DNA from: Paralvinella palmiformis
Lineage: Eukaryota > Annelida > Polychaeta > Terebellida > Alvinellidae
Length of the DNA: 64,000 nt
Direction: 5' to 3'
Assembly (NCBI GenBank): GCA_025642065.1
Contig: JAODUP010001058.1
Coordinates: 1 to 64,000, forward strand
Within the stretch, counting starts at the first letter, position 1. Each line of letters begins with the position of its first letter. Both the position numbers and the translations under genes were made by a program. The notes below the pieces were generated by a model. That model was not told where the DNA came from. It worked only from the letters and a program-made list of their open reading frames with translations, and ran no database searches. Below, piece by piece: positions 1 to 12,956 of this stretch.

Positions 1-369
1 TGGTTTGTTGTGTAATATGGGATCCTACGAAGATAAACCTGATTATATATTATTTATATAAACAACAAAGTATCTAAATATAAAATATATAATATAAAAG
101 TGTAATAGAAGGTTTCCATGTTACATCATCAAAAACGCTACAAAGTTCTATTAACCGCACACTATATTATATCAGAAGGACGTCTTCGGGACTTCCTTAG
201 CTACATCGGCGAACAAAAATTAAATCGTGATATATTAATAGATGAAAGTAAGATGTATTTTATCTGGTGATGCTCAATCATTTTATCACATAACAGTATA
301 TGCAATTTGAAGCTTAAAACTCTTTTAAAAACTCCTACTTTCTCGGTGAATAGTAACTGTAATGTTTAC

Positions 370-422
<53 letters not shown>

Positions 423-603
423 TAGTGATAAATAGTATTATTAATACTATTATTATTATCATTATTACTGGTTATATTTTAGACAGTGAACATCATGTTT
501 TAGTAAATGTCGTGCTATTTCTTTTATTTATGTAAACTTAAGACTGTCTGAATTAACATTAAAATTGTCATTGTATCCTAATGAACCATATATCTTAATG
601 TAC

Positions 604-642
<39 letters not shown>

Positions 643-906
643 TGTGTGTGTGTGCGTGTGTGTGTGTGCGTGCGCGCGTGCAATTTGTATGTCTATGTAC
701 ATTTGATTAGTATGTAACAAATGTATCAAGATTACTAAAATATTCTATTTTCTAGAAAATAGCCATCCTTTAAAAGCAGTGGTCTTTTTATAAACACAGA
801 AACAAAGGTCCGAAGGGTATCTTCAAAATCTAAAGTATAGCAAATAGGAATCATTGCGTGTTTTTGCTTGAATACTAAATTTAAATTAAATCATTATGGC
901 AAAGGT

Positions 907-988
<82 letters not shown>

Positions 989-1024
989 GCACGATTGTAC
1001 TTGTTGATTGTTGTTGAGTTAAAT

Positions 1025-1059
<35 letters not shown>

Positions 1060-1345
1060 CTTACTACACTTATAAATAAACTCTGAAATATAATGCCCAT
1101 GTACTTTATCTTTTACTTCAATGTTTATTTTAAATTATGCCTGCAATTAATAATTAACCTAATTATCTTTCATACAAACTGTGAACCAATTCTCAAAGTC
1201 GGCCTTCCAAAATATGAATGTACCTTTTTTTTAATCGGCGACGTTTTAAGGAATGAACATTAACAGCCTAGTGGTTCTAACCACTAAAATATCACTATTT
1301 TGTTTCACAGTTGTGAGAGCTTCAGAACTAACAATAAAACAAATC
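1..1345. other. Intergenic, microsatellite-rich
   Basis: No gene is visible on either strand. The stretch holds compound (TA)n/(TG)n tracts at about 369-422 and 608-680, and a long (CA)n tract at 910-968 followed by (TA)n at 968-988 and 1028-1057. Open frames here are readings of the repeats, rich in IY or CV dipeptides. Confidence 0.8.
910..1057. repeat. (CA)n/(TA)n compound microsatellite
   Basis: About 29 CA units run directly into (TA)n. After a roughly 40-base unique spacer, a second (TA)n of about 15 units follows. It is one of the longest dinucleotide tracts in the first 20 kb. Confidence 0.95.
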
Positions 1346-1349
1346 ATGA

Positions 1350-1680
1350 CTTTGGCGTTCGGGAAGACTCCCCAGGCTGTCGCTTATTCGGCACAGCCTC
1401 CATGTTGGAATGGTTGAGACCCCCCCCCCCCCAGCACTCACAGGGGAGCAGTACGGAAAGATGGAGCCGAAATACCCCTACGTCCTCAGGGATTGTTTAA
1501 CGTCCCCTTTATTTTAAATAATTCAGTGTATACGGCACCGCCATTTAACGTGGTCAGCCACGCACGTTGTTGTGAGCCGAGAAATTAATCTCTGAGAAAG
1601 TTTCGACCTCTTACGGGGTTCGAACCTGTGATCGTTGGCACCAATTGCCGAGTGCTTAACCGATAGGCCACCGGATCTCA
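1350..1680 (-). mobile_element. tRNA-derived SINE, family A, copy 1
   Basis: On the minus strand the head near 1679 reads like a tRNA. The A-box-like stretch is TGGCCTATCGGTTAAGCA and the B-box-like stretch is GGTTCGAACCCC. A body of about 260 bp follows, shared with the copies at 24618-24986, 23690-23905 and 27690-27870. A run of C residues near 1419-1431 has expanded in this copy. It is not a functional tRNA gene because the tRNA-like part is followed by a long unrelated body and shows no clear cloverleaf. Confidence 0.8.
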
Positions 1681-1689
1681 CAAAACATT

Positions 1690-2346
1690 ATTTGATTCAT
1701 ATATTGCTTTATCTACCTGCCATCGAGTCATAACGACTGAATACCGTTACTACAACTTAGCAGCATCAGATACCGGAATATTACTAATCAAACATATATA
1801 TACAGCCAAACACACATATCTAACCAAACACACAGAATCAAATGATGACTCTAATACTTCCATTTCACAGTTTGGTATGAATGCAAGCTTTCACCTTATG
1901 CGAGCTTTCACCATAAATATAATGTTTTCAATAAATGCAAAACACGGTGCTGTCTCGTATTCTAAAACTTGCAAACACGGATGTTTACAGATGGTCTACA
2001 GCTCTTATATTCAAGCGTCATCTGAAATGGTTAGTATATATTGGTGTTCTATATTTGTCATTTTGCTTGAAAACATTGCAACAGGTGTCTATTTCACTGT
2101 ATATAACGGGTTTTGAACAAAATTGTTTGTGTCATAAAATAGTCTTGCAAAATTTTAATTGATATTTGGTAATCTATATAAATTCTTCACCATGTTATTA
2201 AGCAAATTGAATGTCTATTGTTTATATTTACTATTTGTATAAATGTCCACCAAAAATCGATTTGGAGGACAACAGAAAAGACTGTGTTTCAGAAACTAGT
2301 GGTTCCAAGTCAGCATGAATATTTGTATTAGCTTATTTATTAAAGG

Positions 2347-2401
<55 letters not shown>

Positions 2402-3630
2402 TATATTTACGTGCATTGTCATGTTAAACATTGTATGTATACTGTTATAATGGACAAAATTGGCATTTTTTTCCAGTCTGGCTACATTAAACCAAATTAA
2501 TATTTAATGAACAGGTCCGTATTAATTTAAGATGCAGGTGAGTATGGGCATATTGCTAGTAAGGAACTATATTGTCAATCAGCATGCCCAGACAACCAAC
2601 TGATGCGGATGGTGCCAATTATACCAACAAAAGGCTGGCTTGGTGTACATACAGGAACACACAGCAGATGATGCTGTGTCAAAAAGAACGTGATGAAGTT
2701 ATTGCAGAATCACGACCAATTATGTCAGGCCAACTCTTTGCTACGGCGTCGACTTTACACCTTCTACCAAAAGCCTCGTGCAAGCTGAATAAGCTATATA
2801 TTCTTCCTGTAGTGTGGCCTGTAGTGCAATGACAGCTATGGATTTCGTAATCTAAAGTGAAAGGGCAAAGTAAATAACCAAATTTCCCCCATGCCGTGAT
2901 ACAGCAAAGTGACCTTTTTGTCGCACTATAAGTACTAATTAAGTATCTATTAGGAAGCGATGTCTGTAAGTAGGTATCCCAATAGACGGGTATAAAGGCG
3001 CGTCCAGATGCTAAACCTGTTGGTTTTACAGTGTATCTGTCCAACATATTGTTTTCATATTTCCATCTGAGCTACATCAATAAATATTATGTTTTTGAAA
3101 TCTTGAGTCTTTATTCTTTCAATGGGTATGCGTGTTTATTAAATTGAGTGTGTATTCGGTAAATACCATGCCAGTAAACGATGTGCCAATCGAAGAGCAC
3201 CAGTGCGTTTCAGAAGGGTTGTCAACGCGGCCAACAGGACAACCACCCCCCCCCCGACAAACAGCGGTATTTTCCGCTGACCATTTACTCCCTAAAATAA
3301 TCTTCATACGCATTAGAATCAGCATTCCCTCAGCTTTCTAATGGTATATGTTGCTATTAGGTGTGAGAAGAAATACTCCCCCCCCCCCAAAAAAAAATGA
3401 AATGTTAAGACAAGAAAAAAAATTAGTGTAAGGATGCTTACTTGTTCGATCCCATTATGGATATTGGTGGAAAGAAGCCGAAAGAGATATCTCAATAATC
3501 TGGCTGGCATAGTTTTGAAAACTTTAAAATCTTGGTGAAAGTCAGCTGTACCGTGTAGCAATAATAAACGTGATTGCCCATCCATGGCACATGGTGCCTC
3601 AAACACAAGATTATGTCATCTATAATTAAT
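1690..3630. other. Intergenic, no recognisable gene
   Basis: There is a (TA)n tract at about 2350-2396. The longest open frames (2572-2832 +, 2679-3047 -) overlap on opposite strands and match no family I know. Poly-C/poly-A runs near 3245 and 3376-3420 look like decayed repeat edges. Confidence 0.7.
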
Positions 3631-3631
3631 A

Positions 3632-3805
3632 ATGGCCGAAATGACAGTTATTTTACGTGGCTGGCAACCTCAAATGAGGGAGACGCATATAATGTCTTAA
3701 ATTTACAACTAATTATAAATGGTGAAGCAGTAAATTACAGACCATATGCGTCTCCCTCATTTGAGATAACTATAAGTCACGTAAAATAACTGTCTCTCCG
3801 GCCAT
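3632..3805. mobile_element. MITE with about 60-bp inverted ends and TA target duplication
   Basis: The left end starts ATGGCCGAAATGACAGTTAT and the right end, reverse-complemented, starts ATGGCCGGAGAGACAGTTAT. Both arms continue through TTTACGTG and then TCAAATGAGGGAGACGCATA, so most of the 174-bp element is an imperfect palindrome. It is flanked by TA on both sides (3630-3631 and 3806-3807), as in Tc1/mariner-type insertions. There is no coding capacity. A related left half lies at 24091-24165. Confidence 0.8.
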
Positions 3806-3807
3806 TA

Positions 3808-4239
3808 GCCTAATAGGGATTCTATTATCTAATAGTGAAAGAATGATGAAAATATTGTCTACTTAAAAGATTTGCTGACAGTAGGGTCAACAACGTATTG
3901 AAAATAGCCTTCGCCTTATACCTATGCCCAATGTAGCAAACTGTACTGATTGCCATGAATGTTCGGAACTTCAGTGTTAATATGTTTAGCTTATTGTCAT
4001 ATACTGTTTCCTTCTTAATTGGCTATTTGGCTACTCTTGATATTAAGAGTATAACTCTGTAGATTGTAATAACAGTTATTTTTCTGACGCAAAATAATAA
4101 ATAAACAGTTAAATATGTACTATAGTAGCCTAATCTATGACGACCTCTTAATGCGGTACGAATTGGTTAGGTTACGAAACGTCTAGCAACCATTGTTAGT
4201 AACCGGCAAGGGTTACTGGGTTATGTCACTAGACCTATA
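3808..4239 (+). promoter_or_regulatory. ECI2 upstream region
   Basis: This is the sequence between the MITE and the ECI2 start codon. No TATA box at a usual distance or other certain promoter element is visible. An in-frame TAG at 4168-4170, with no ATG between it and 4240, supports the chosen ECI2 start. The transcription start cannot be placed from sequence alone. Confidence 0.4.
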
Positions 4240-4301
4240 ATGGCTTCTACGAGGTGTTTGGGCCGTCTGGCCAGGAGCGTATTTTATGCCAATAATTCAA
4301 G
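4240..4301 (+). CDS. ECI2: ECI2 exon 1 (leader peptide)
   Basis: This exon encodes residues 1-20 plus two bases of R21. The peptide [15 protein letters not shown] has three or more Arg and no acidic residue, as expected of a mitochondrial presequence. The donor is AG|GTAAGT at 4302. The exon is too short for an ORF search and was placed by phase, leader character and the in-frame upstream stop. Confidence 0.85.
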
Positions 4302-4680
4302 GTAAGTCCAATAAGTTTAGGAATTTTTCTGGTATTAGTTAATATTTGCTCTAAATTATTTAGACATAAATAGACATATTAAAGTAAACTTTAGAGTAGA
4401 TCTAGACTAATAGTATTTTTAGTATTTACTAATTTTAATTGTGAGAAATTCATTATATTGTTCATAATTTATACCTCGCTTGCCTGTGCACTAATAAAGC
4501 AATACATTCTACAGGTATATCATGATTATGTGCCTATACTATACTATAGGTATGGGTTATGCATTATTCGCCCTTGGTTGCATTCGCCCTTGTATGAAAA
4601 GACGATTCGCCCATTATTGTTAATCACGCTAAATAAAAGGGACCCTTCGCCCTTGTTGTGTTATATAATAAAATCATATA

Positions 4681-4722
<42 letters not shown>

Positions 4723-7700
4723 CCATCTGAAATGACGTGGCCTGGTCAGTTCCTATTGTTAATGTTGCATTACAACATTTACAAATAATGACTCTGAGGG
4801 TTGGTACCAACGATTGAACTAACAAATCCACTGACACAACCTGCCATTCTACCAGCTAGTTAACTTGCTCCACCAAGAGGCCAGATTTGTGGATGTACAA
4901 GTACACTTGATTGCCAACGAAACATTTAAGTGGATGAAACGCTTAAAATACAAAAAATCAGCAAACAAAGATCTTCACATTGGGGGAAGATTATGTTGTG
5001 AACAAATTTGATGGCAGAGAGCTACTCCATGAGGTCAGCAAGATCTGCTGTATACCAGTATATATTTTGCTGCTGTTGTTAATCTATTTTTTTAATTTGG
5101 TAATAAATAGTTTTTTAAAACTATTTGGTAATATTAATAATTTGTATTTTAACTATTTGGTTATAAATTGGATTTTAACTAACTGGTGGCCGAATAAAAT
5201 CGAGGGTGGTGGTTCCTGGAAGGCTAATGTAAAATACGGCGAAATTAACTGCAAAATGAATCAAATAGAGGGCAAATAGTCCAGTTCCTGTGTATATAAT
5301 ATTTACTACTTGGTACACGACTGTGGGGGACAAAATATTTTTGGTGCCAAAGAGTTACTCATTTAGTTAATGTATCTAGATCTATTTGAGTTTGACAAAA
5401 TCAGTTATGCCTAAGCTAAATTAATTGTAGTGTACTGACCCGCGCAGCCCTGCCCATTTTAAAATGGGACGTTCCTGATTCACAACTGCACTGCAAGCCT
5501 TGTGCTTGTAATATGCCCATTTTGAAACTATTTGATTCAGCATGGCATTGGCATGATCAGATGTTGATTAATTTGATCATCCATAATTTTGTAAAATATG
5601 AATTAATTATTTTTGCATGTGTTTGTATATATAATGTCCTTAAAAATTATTTCTGAAAACAAATATTTTTGAAGTGGTTGAATCTGTGCTCTTCAGACCG
5701 TTTCAACAACTTTAAGTAATTTACTGTTTTCCGAATTTATATGTTCAAACACACACACACATTTATTATCAGTTATTTATTAGGATTGATGATGAGGTCA
5801 ATCACAAAATTACATCTATTGGTAATTTAATGCTGCTATTTGATGGAAATCTATTGCATCCTCCATGATAATGAGTCAGTGGGTTTGCTATCTTAGCATT
5901 GAAACTGCTATCTCTTATAATTACTAAATTGATGTAGCCTCTATATTTAATGCCTATAATATAGGCTCATATTCTGACTTACCCAAACCAAGCTATAACG
6001 CTTTAAAGATGTCAATGTGACATGTGTTACTGACAACTCTGCAGTGTCTGTGTAGGGCTACATACATGTTGATTATGTGCCTCCGTGGTCTAGCGGTAGC
6101 GTGTTGAACCACAGATCACTACCACCTGTGTTTGAATCTCAGCGTGGGCATATCTGAAGGGTGTTTCATCTTTGACTTTGCCTCATTATCTTTGGAAGTC
6201 GCTCAGCCCATTTAACCTACCATGTGCACAAAAGTGGCAGTAAAACATCAATCATCATCACATACCTGTTAATTTGAAACACTACATACATACGTATTGC
6301 AGTAAGTTTGTGTACATACTGTTTGTATTCAAATTTTAAGTAAATTCAATACCACAGGAAATTCCGTGTTGGCCAATGTATAATAACACTATAGCTGAGA
6401 AGTGAATCTTTTATACAAATTTGGAAATGAAGCTATATTCAGAGTGTGGATAATACATAACGTATTATGATCTTGTGATCATTGTAAATACCCTTCTTTT
6501 TCTCAGTAATAATTTTACTGTGCAATTATTTAATGATTTTAAGTGAAATTTGACAGAAATCAATATTGCTGTTAATTTTATTTATAATTTTTGTTATACA
6601 GACAGATTGTGAGACCAGCCCATTTACACACGTCATACACCAGATTTAGCAATATTGATGGAGAGTTTACCAAAGCCAAAGAGAGGCTTGGTACACTAAA
6701 GGAAGATCCTGGAAATGAAGTGAAACTCAATCTATATGCCTTGTTTAAGCAGGTGATTGATTCACATCCTTTATATTGGTGATGTGCATTTTATTCTTAA
6801 GATATTTTGTATCTAGAAAGGTATTTTAGCCAAGAACTGTAAATAGGTTCAGCTCTGATTTACAAGCCAATATATAAAATATGTGTAAAGAGTTTTATTG
6901 ACTATCTGTAATATTTAAAACTTCACTTGGAAAAATCCACAATTTAATTTATCAAGATAAATGTTTTTCTCCTGTATATATTAAGAATAATGATTCATGC
7001 ACAATTTTCTATATTTACCTATAAAATGAAAGATGGTTTATTTTACAGCAGTGAACATCAATCTTGTAATACAAATTTTACTAAAATAGTGTAGTAAAAC
7101 AACTATGATATATACATTTGTATTTAAAGGTTGGAAAGTGTTACAGCAGTATGTCAGTGTAATTTTGTTCTCATCGGAAGGATCTTTTTAAAGAATGGCT
7201 ATGAGGATAATTATTTTACAACTTATTTTATAATCTTGTTGTAAATTTAGACTCTTTTATATCTCTCCATTTGGCACTTCATCATAATAACTCTGCTGTA
7301 AGTTATATAATATCGTAAGATGGGAAATACAGTTATTATCAGTATTTGTGACAAGTTAACAAGAGTTAAGTGGACATGCTGCACATTGTTTTGGTTTGGG
7401 AGCTTATACCATTGCCCACAAATGTTCAGCCTGTTCAATAGCAGCCAACATCCAATGCTATACGTCATCTATTTTGTAGTCCCTTGTCGCATATTTTATT
7501 GGCAGAAAACTGGTCGGCTTCTTTGGTTTTCATGAAAAAGTGGCCTAGAATGCACCAAAATTTGGTGACCAAATACTCCATTTTCACCAACATTTTCAAG
7601 GGAGTGTCCCTAACTCCCCCTTCCAATGGAAAGGGGCTACTACTGTATTAGTGTGACTACCACTACCCAATGGCCAGTCATTCTCTACCTCCCTCCAGCC

Positions 7701-10700
7701 ATGGCATCACAGTGTTTTTACGGGCCACCTCAAGTTAGCTGCAGCCTACTTTTTGTAGGGGGTCTTCTACTCTATTCCCTACTGAAAAGGCTGATGCTGT
7801 AGCGTGTCAGTGCTGCATTCTTGTATACATATGTATTAGTCATGTAATATATTAAAGTTGATCAGGATGAATATTTCCATGCCACATCAACTGATAATGT
7901 GTCAAAGTTCTTTTATATAACTGTTGATATTTACATACAGGCAACTGTTGGTAAGGTGAACATATCCAGACCAGGTATGATAGACTTTGTAGGTAGAGCT
8001 AAATGGGATGCCTGGAATTCATTAGGAGATATCACACAGGTAAGAGCTGCGTCAGCTAAATATAATCTTTGTTTAAATAGCTAAAATAGGTGTTCATTGG
8101 GTTGGTCAGTGAATATGGAATACGATCAGTTAGAAGTGGATATATCATGTAACTTTGTAAGATTAGTGAAATTAGCTGACTGATCCCTAAAATTTTCAAC
8201 AAATCCATGTATAACTTCAACTATAAGCCAGATTAAATGGTTGTTTCATATTTTCAGAAAACTAGCACTGACCAAATTCACCCACATTTCACAAATTTGA
8301 TTGAAGTTTAAAAGCATAATTTGGAGCAGGATCATTTGAAAAATCCTACCTGGATATGTGTGTTCTGTACCAGTTTTATACATTTTGAGCCTCACTTGCT
8401 AGAATGAAGTAACTTTCAACTTGTACAGGGATGTCATTGATAGTACATGTTTAAAATCCATGATCTGTAATGTAAAGTAGATATTATTAGTTTAGTTTTA
8501 TAACCTTGTCATCTTATGGTAATAGCCAGTCGATATTTTGTAAAATATATATTGGATACAGTTCAATATTGGGTATTTAATTAACATAATCAAATAACAT
8601 AAATGACTTAAAATATGACCAGGAATTGTTATTATAGGTCCAGACATTTTAACCAATTCTATTTCTGATAAGACCACGAACACACTAACTACACACCGGT
8701 AATATAGTTTCTAAATAGATTGAAATATGGCTTCATATAATATGACATTAGAGTCCCAATTGAATTTCTTGGTTGCACCAACACACAAAATGAATTGCCC
8801 CATGTTAGAGTGTATGAAGCACTGTGGCTGGCTGCTTTGCAACCTGTTTACATATTTTGGCCAATGACAAAGCATCTTATGGAGCAACTATGGGGCCAAC
8901 GTTTATCAAAATGCTTTATGCTTGTGCATCGCATTATGTCTTGCACATATTACCATAATTGATTGAGAATGCTGCATTGTTATTCGACCTGTGAGGATTT
9001 TGTGACTGAAATTGGATAAATTTGCAGTTTATGAATAAAAAATGGATAAATCTGTTAAAAACATTGTCAGACATATCAAATAGTAAGTCTGATAAACTAG
9101 AAAGAGGGGGGGGGGTATGAAGAAACTAGGTTGAGGGGATTTAAGCTGCATTGGCTCAAGGAGTTTACTTGGTTGAAATATACAAAAGGAAAAATGTACT
9201 ATGATCCATGCAAGCAATATGGGAAGGTCGGGATATTTGTTACTGGCAACTCACCCAAACCATGAAACAGCATAATATAGTTTATGACAGAGTTTCAGAC
9301 CAAGAATTCCCTGATACTAAACGCTAAAAAGGTAAACCACTGATACATGAAAAGCAGATGGTGTCTTTCAGCTTGCTCCATAAACTTACCAATTTAAAAC
9401 AAAATTTTGGGGGCATGCTTCCGGACCCTCTACCATACCCTCACTACGCTCGGGCCTTGATGTGCTCACTGGCACTGCACTTACTCATTAACTTTCTGGC
9501 TTGTGAAGTTTTTCATAATGGCTATTAGATTTCACAGTCCATTAGCCCTGTGGGCTAATGGCTGGAAAGTCTTTGTTTTGAATCCTGTCATGATTGTGGT
9601 CATTCCGAAAAAATACGCATAATAACTAACAGTTGCGGATAGATTTAAGATAGCATGGTGGGGTTGGCATTTTTTCATGGCAGGATAGGATGGTGTCACT
9701 GTATTCAGATTGGTGTTTGTAAGGTATAAGATAAATGTATGTTTATAGCTGTTAATAGTATTATTACCTAACCTATCTAGACTATATTAAAACTATATTA
9801 AATGCTTGATTACTCCAGTTCAGTGCACTTCAATCATCAACACTTCAAGATGCATACCATTTGATAATTGATAGCCATCTCTTTAACAACGAGCATCTCT
9901 GTGGTCTAGCGGTAGCGTGTTGCACTACAGATTAGTACCACCCTTGTTCGAAGCTTGGTGTGGACATATCTCACGGTTGTTTCATCTTTGACTTTGCTTC
10001 ATTACCTTTGGAGGTGATTAGCCTACCATGTGCACAAAAAAAGGTCATAAAACATCAATCATCGTCATCATCTCCTTTTATCAGGAGGAAGCCAAAAAGA
10101 AGTATATTGGGACAATCAATGAATTAGTTGATACGTCATCTACAGATGATGTATCAGAAAAGGTACAGACAACAGACAGTGGTGATGTGTTACTGAAACG
10201 AGATGGCAAGATTAGCATCATACAGCTCAACAGACCCAACAAGAAGAATGCCATTAAAACGGAGGTAAGTGACCATCAGAGGATTTTCGCAGGACACACG
10301 CAGTGAGCAGCAACACTGTTTTATGGGTTAATAGACAATGACTGCGCCATCTAGCGAACGTCCGTTTGTGGGTCGTGTTACACCAAGCTCTTGCTGAACC
10401 GTATGATAAAAATATTCTTTTTGTCATATTTATATGCTTTTTGTGGTTTGTATGTTTTATTGTATATATGTGTGTGTTTCTCTACTCAGCGGAGGTTGAA
10501 CAAAGTAAATATATTATTCTGTTATTTAAGGCTTCCCAATTACATTAATCTCTTCAGTGACTCTAAGATTAAACATAAGAGGGGGGGGGGGTTTGATCAT
10601 TTTACTATATATCGCAGGGGGTTTTGACCAGAGGGGGTTTTCACCTGGATTCATATAATTTGTATAGTAAATAAGGAATCATGTAATAAAAAGAATCGAC

Positions 10701-12554
10701 ATTCTGATTGTCTGTGGTAACGATGTTTCTTATTTTACAGATGTATGCGACAATAAGTGACATGTTAGAAGAGGCTGGCAAAGATGATTCAACATTAACA
10801 GTGATAACAGGTACAACACAAACTATTACTGTCACTAATGACAGATATAACACAGACTGTTTCTATTAATGGTGAGAACTATAACAGACTGTTACTATCA
10901 GTGATGACTTGTATAACATGGATTGTTACTATCAATGATAAGTTGTATAACATCGACTGTTACTATCAGTGATGACTTGTATAACAATTTTAACATGGAC
11001 TGTTACTATCAAAGATGACAGGTATAACATGGACTGTTACTATCAGTGGTGACAGGTATAATATGGACTGTTACTATCAGTGATGACAGGTATAACACAT
11101 ATTGTCAGTGTCAGCGATGACGGGTATAATATGGACTGTTACTATCAGTGGTGACAGGTATAATATGGACTGTTACTATCAGTGATGACGGGTATAACAT
11201 GGACTGTTACTATCAGTGATGACTTGTATAACATGGACTGTTACTATCAGTGATGACTTGTATAACATGGACTGTTACTATCAGTGATGACTTGTATAAC
11301 ATGGACTGTTACTATCAGTGATGACTTGTATAACATGGACTGTTACTATCAAAGATGACAGGTGTAACATAGATTATTTCCATCAGTAATGACAACTACC
11401 TGCCCAGGAGGAGTTTACTAGTTTATATTTTTTCAAACACCTGACTTCTTGTATAGTGATTAATGTTATTGTATATTTCCCGTAGAATACAAAATATATT
11501 TTAATCAAAATGTCTTTGTGATAAGCTTGTCTTTCAATGACCACTGACAGTTCAAGTACTGCACCTCATAGCAATGATGATAATGATGATTTGTGTTTTA
11601 CCGCTACTTTTGTGCATATGGTAGGCTAAATGGGCTGAGCTACCTCCATAGGTAATGAAGCGAAGTCAAAGATGAAACACCCTTGAGATATGCCTATGCC
11701 AAGATTCAAACTCAGGTGGTAATGATCTGTGGTCCAATGCACTGTCAAGTAGATGATGGAGGCACCCAGTGCACTCATAGTGAACTACAGCAGAAAGAAA
11801 TAGGATGGGGTTCAACTCTCGGGGTTAACTGTTACTGTGGATTATTTCACCCGATCTGATCATTTCTCTGGTGGATATCCTCATATCCCAAATCTGACCA
11901 GTGCTGAGTCTGAACAAAGCACTAGCTGGCATAGTCCCCCTAATGATGGCTTTCATCTTTAGCATGAAATATCATCTCATATAGATCCTAGCTACTGTTA
12001 CAGTATAATGGACCAGTTGCCAGTTAGCTAGTTTCCCAACTGTTTGCTAGGTGCAGCACCATTTTCGCCATATCCAGTGCTCAAGAGAAACTATAATCCA
12101 CATATCAGTCTAGAGAGCGACTTTTAAAATAACATACAAATTTAGGAAAAGTGTCGGGACAGAGCCCCCAGCGAATGTTTGCCCGGATCTGGCAACTGAG
12201 CCATTAGAGGACTTGGCAGATGGGCTTCCAGCTCAGAAGCTACCTAGCTATTCATTAACTAAAAGCCTACATGGTTAGGCCACTCATAGTATGAGGTATA
12301 TAGGGACACTAGATAGTTTCCTATTTTAACATAATTATGTATTAAATTAGCCCTTTAAAAAAAGTCAATTTAAATTATGCCCTTCAATTTCAAAGCAACT
12401 AAATGGTAGTTTCTATAATTAATGTCTCGAATGTGTTGGGAGTAATTCACAATCTGAAATAAACATAAAAGAACACAAAAACACATCTAAATCCAGTTGT
12501 GAATCACAAGTCAAATTTGTATTTGTTGTTATGCACACACGCATGCAGACACAC

Positions 12555-12595
<41 letters not shown>

Positions 12596-12914
12596 CACAC
12601 ACTCAAATGTGTATATAGTACCGGTAGTATCTATTGGTTTATGAAATACTCTCAGCATGATTAACACTCCTGTATGATCATAACTAGTTATTGCATTACT
12701 TGTTATAAATATTATTCTAGTGTAGATTAACAAAGATATCACAACATCAGTTGTTATCAAGTCATTATATCATTACTTCAGGTACTGGTGACTTTTACTG
12801 TAGTGGTAATGACCTGAGTAACTTTACCCAAATAAATCCAGCGAACTTAGCCAAAGAATCCATTGCCGCAGGACATATATTGCAGTAAGTTGGTATATAA
12901 TACTGGCTAATAAG

Positions 12915-12956
<42 letters not shown>

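Noticed and set aside
894..1100. 68-codon minus-strand ORF of IY and CV repeats
   Set aside because: It is a direct translation of (TA)n and (CA)n microsatellites. The same applies to frames at 2315, 4458, 12419, 23089, 23126, 50033, 51634, 59153 and 62431.
2572..3047. Overlapping opposite-strand ORFs of 86 and 122 codons
   Set aside because: Neither shows a recognisable motif, codon bias or splice context, and both strands are equally open.
6077..6150. tRNA gene (A box TGGTCTAGCGG, B box GTTTGAATCTC)
   Set aside because: The same tRNA-like head recurs five more times, always joined to one common body; it is the SINE family B promoter. The heads near 1679, 24980 and 30260 were rejected as tRNA genes for the same reason.
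10797..11392. CRISPR-like array of 34-bp repeats
   Set aside because: The repeats are directly adjacent with no spacers, lie inside a spliced intron of a eukaryotic gene, and vary in sequence as minisatellites do.
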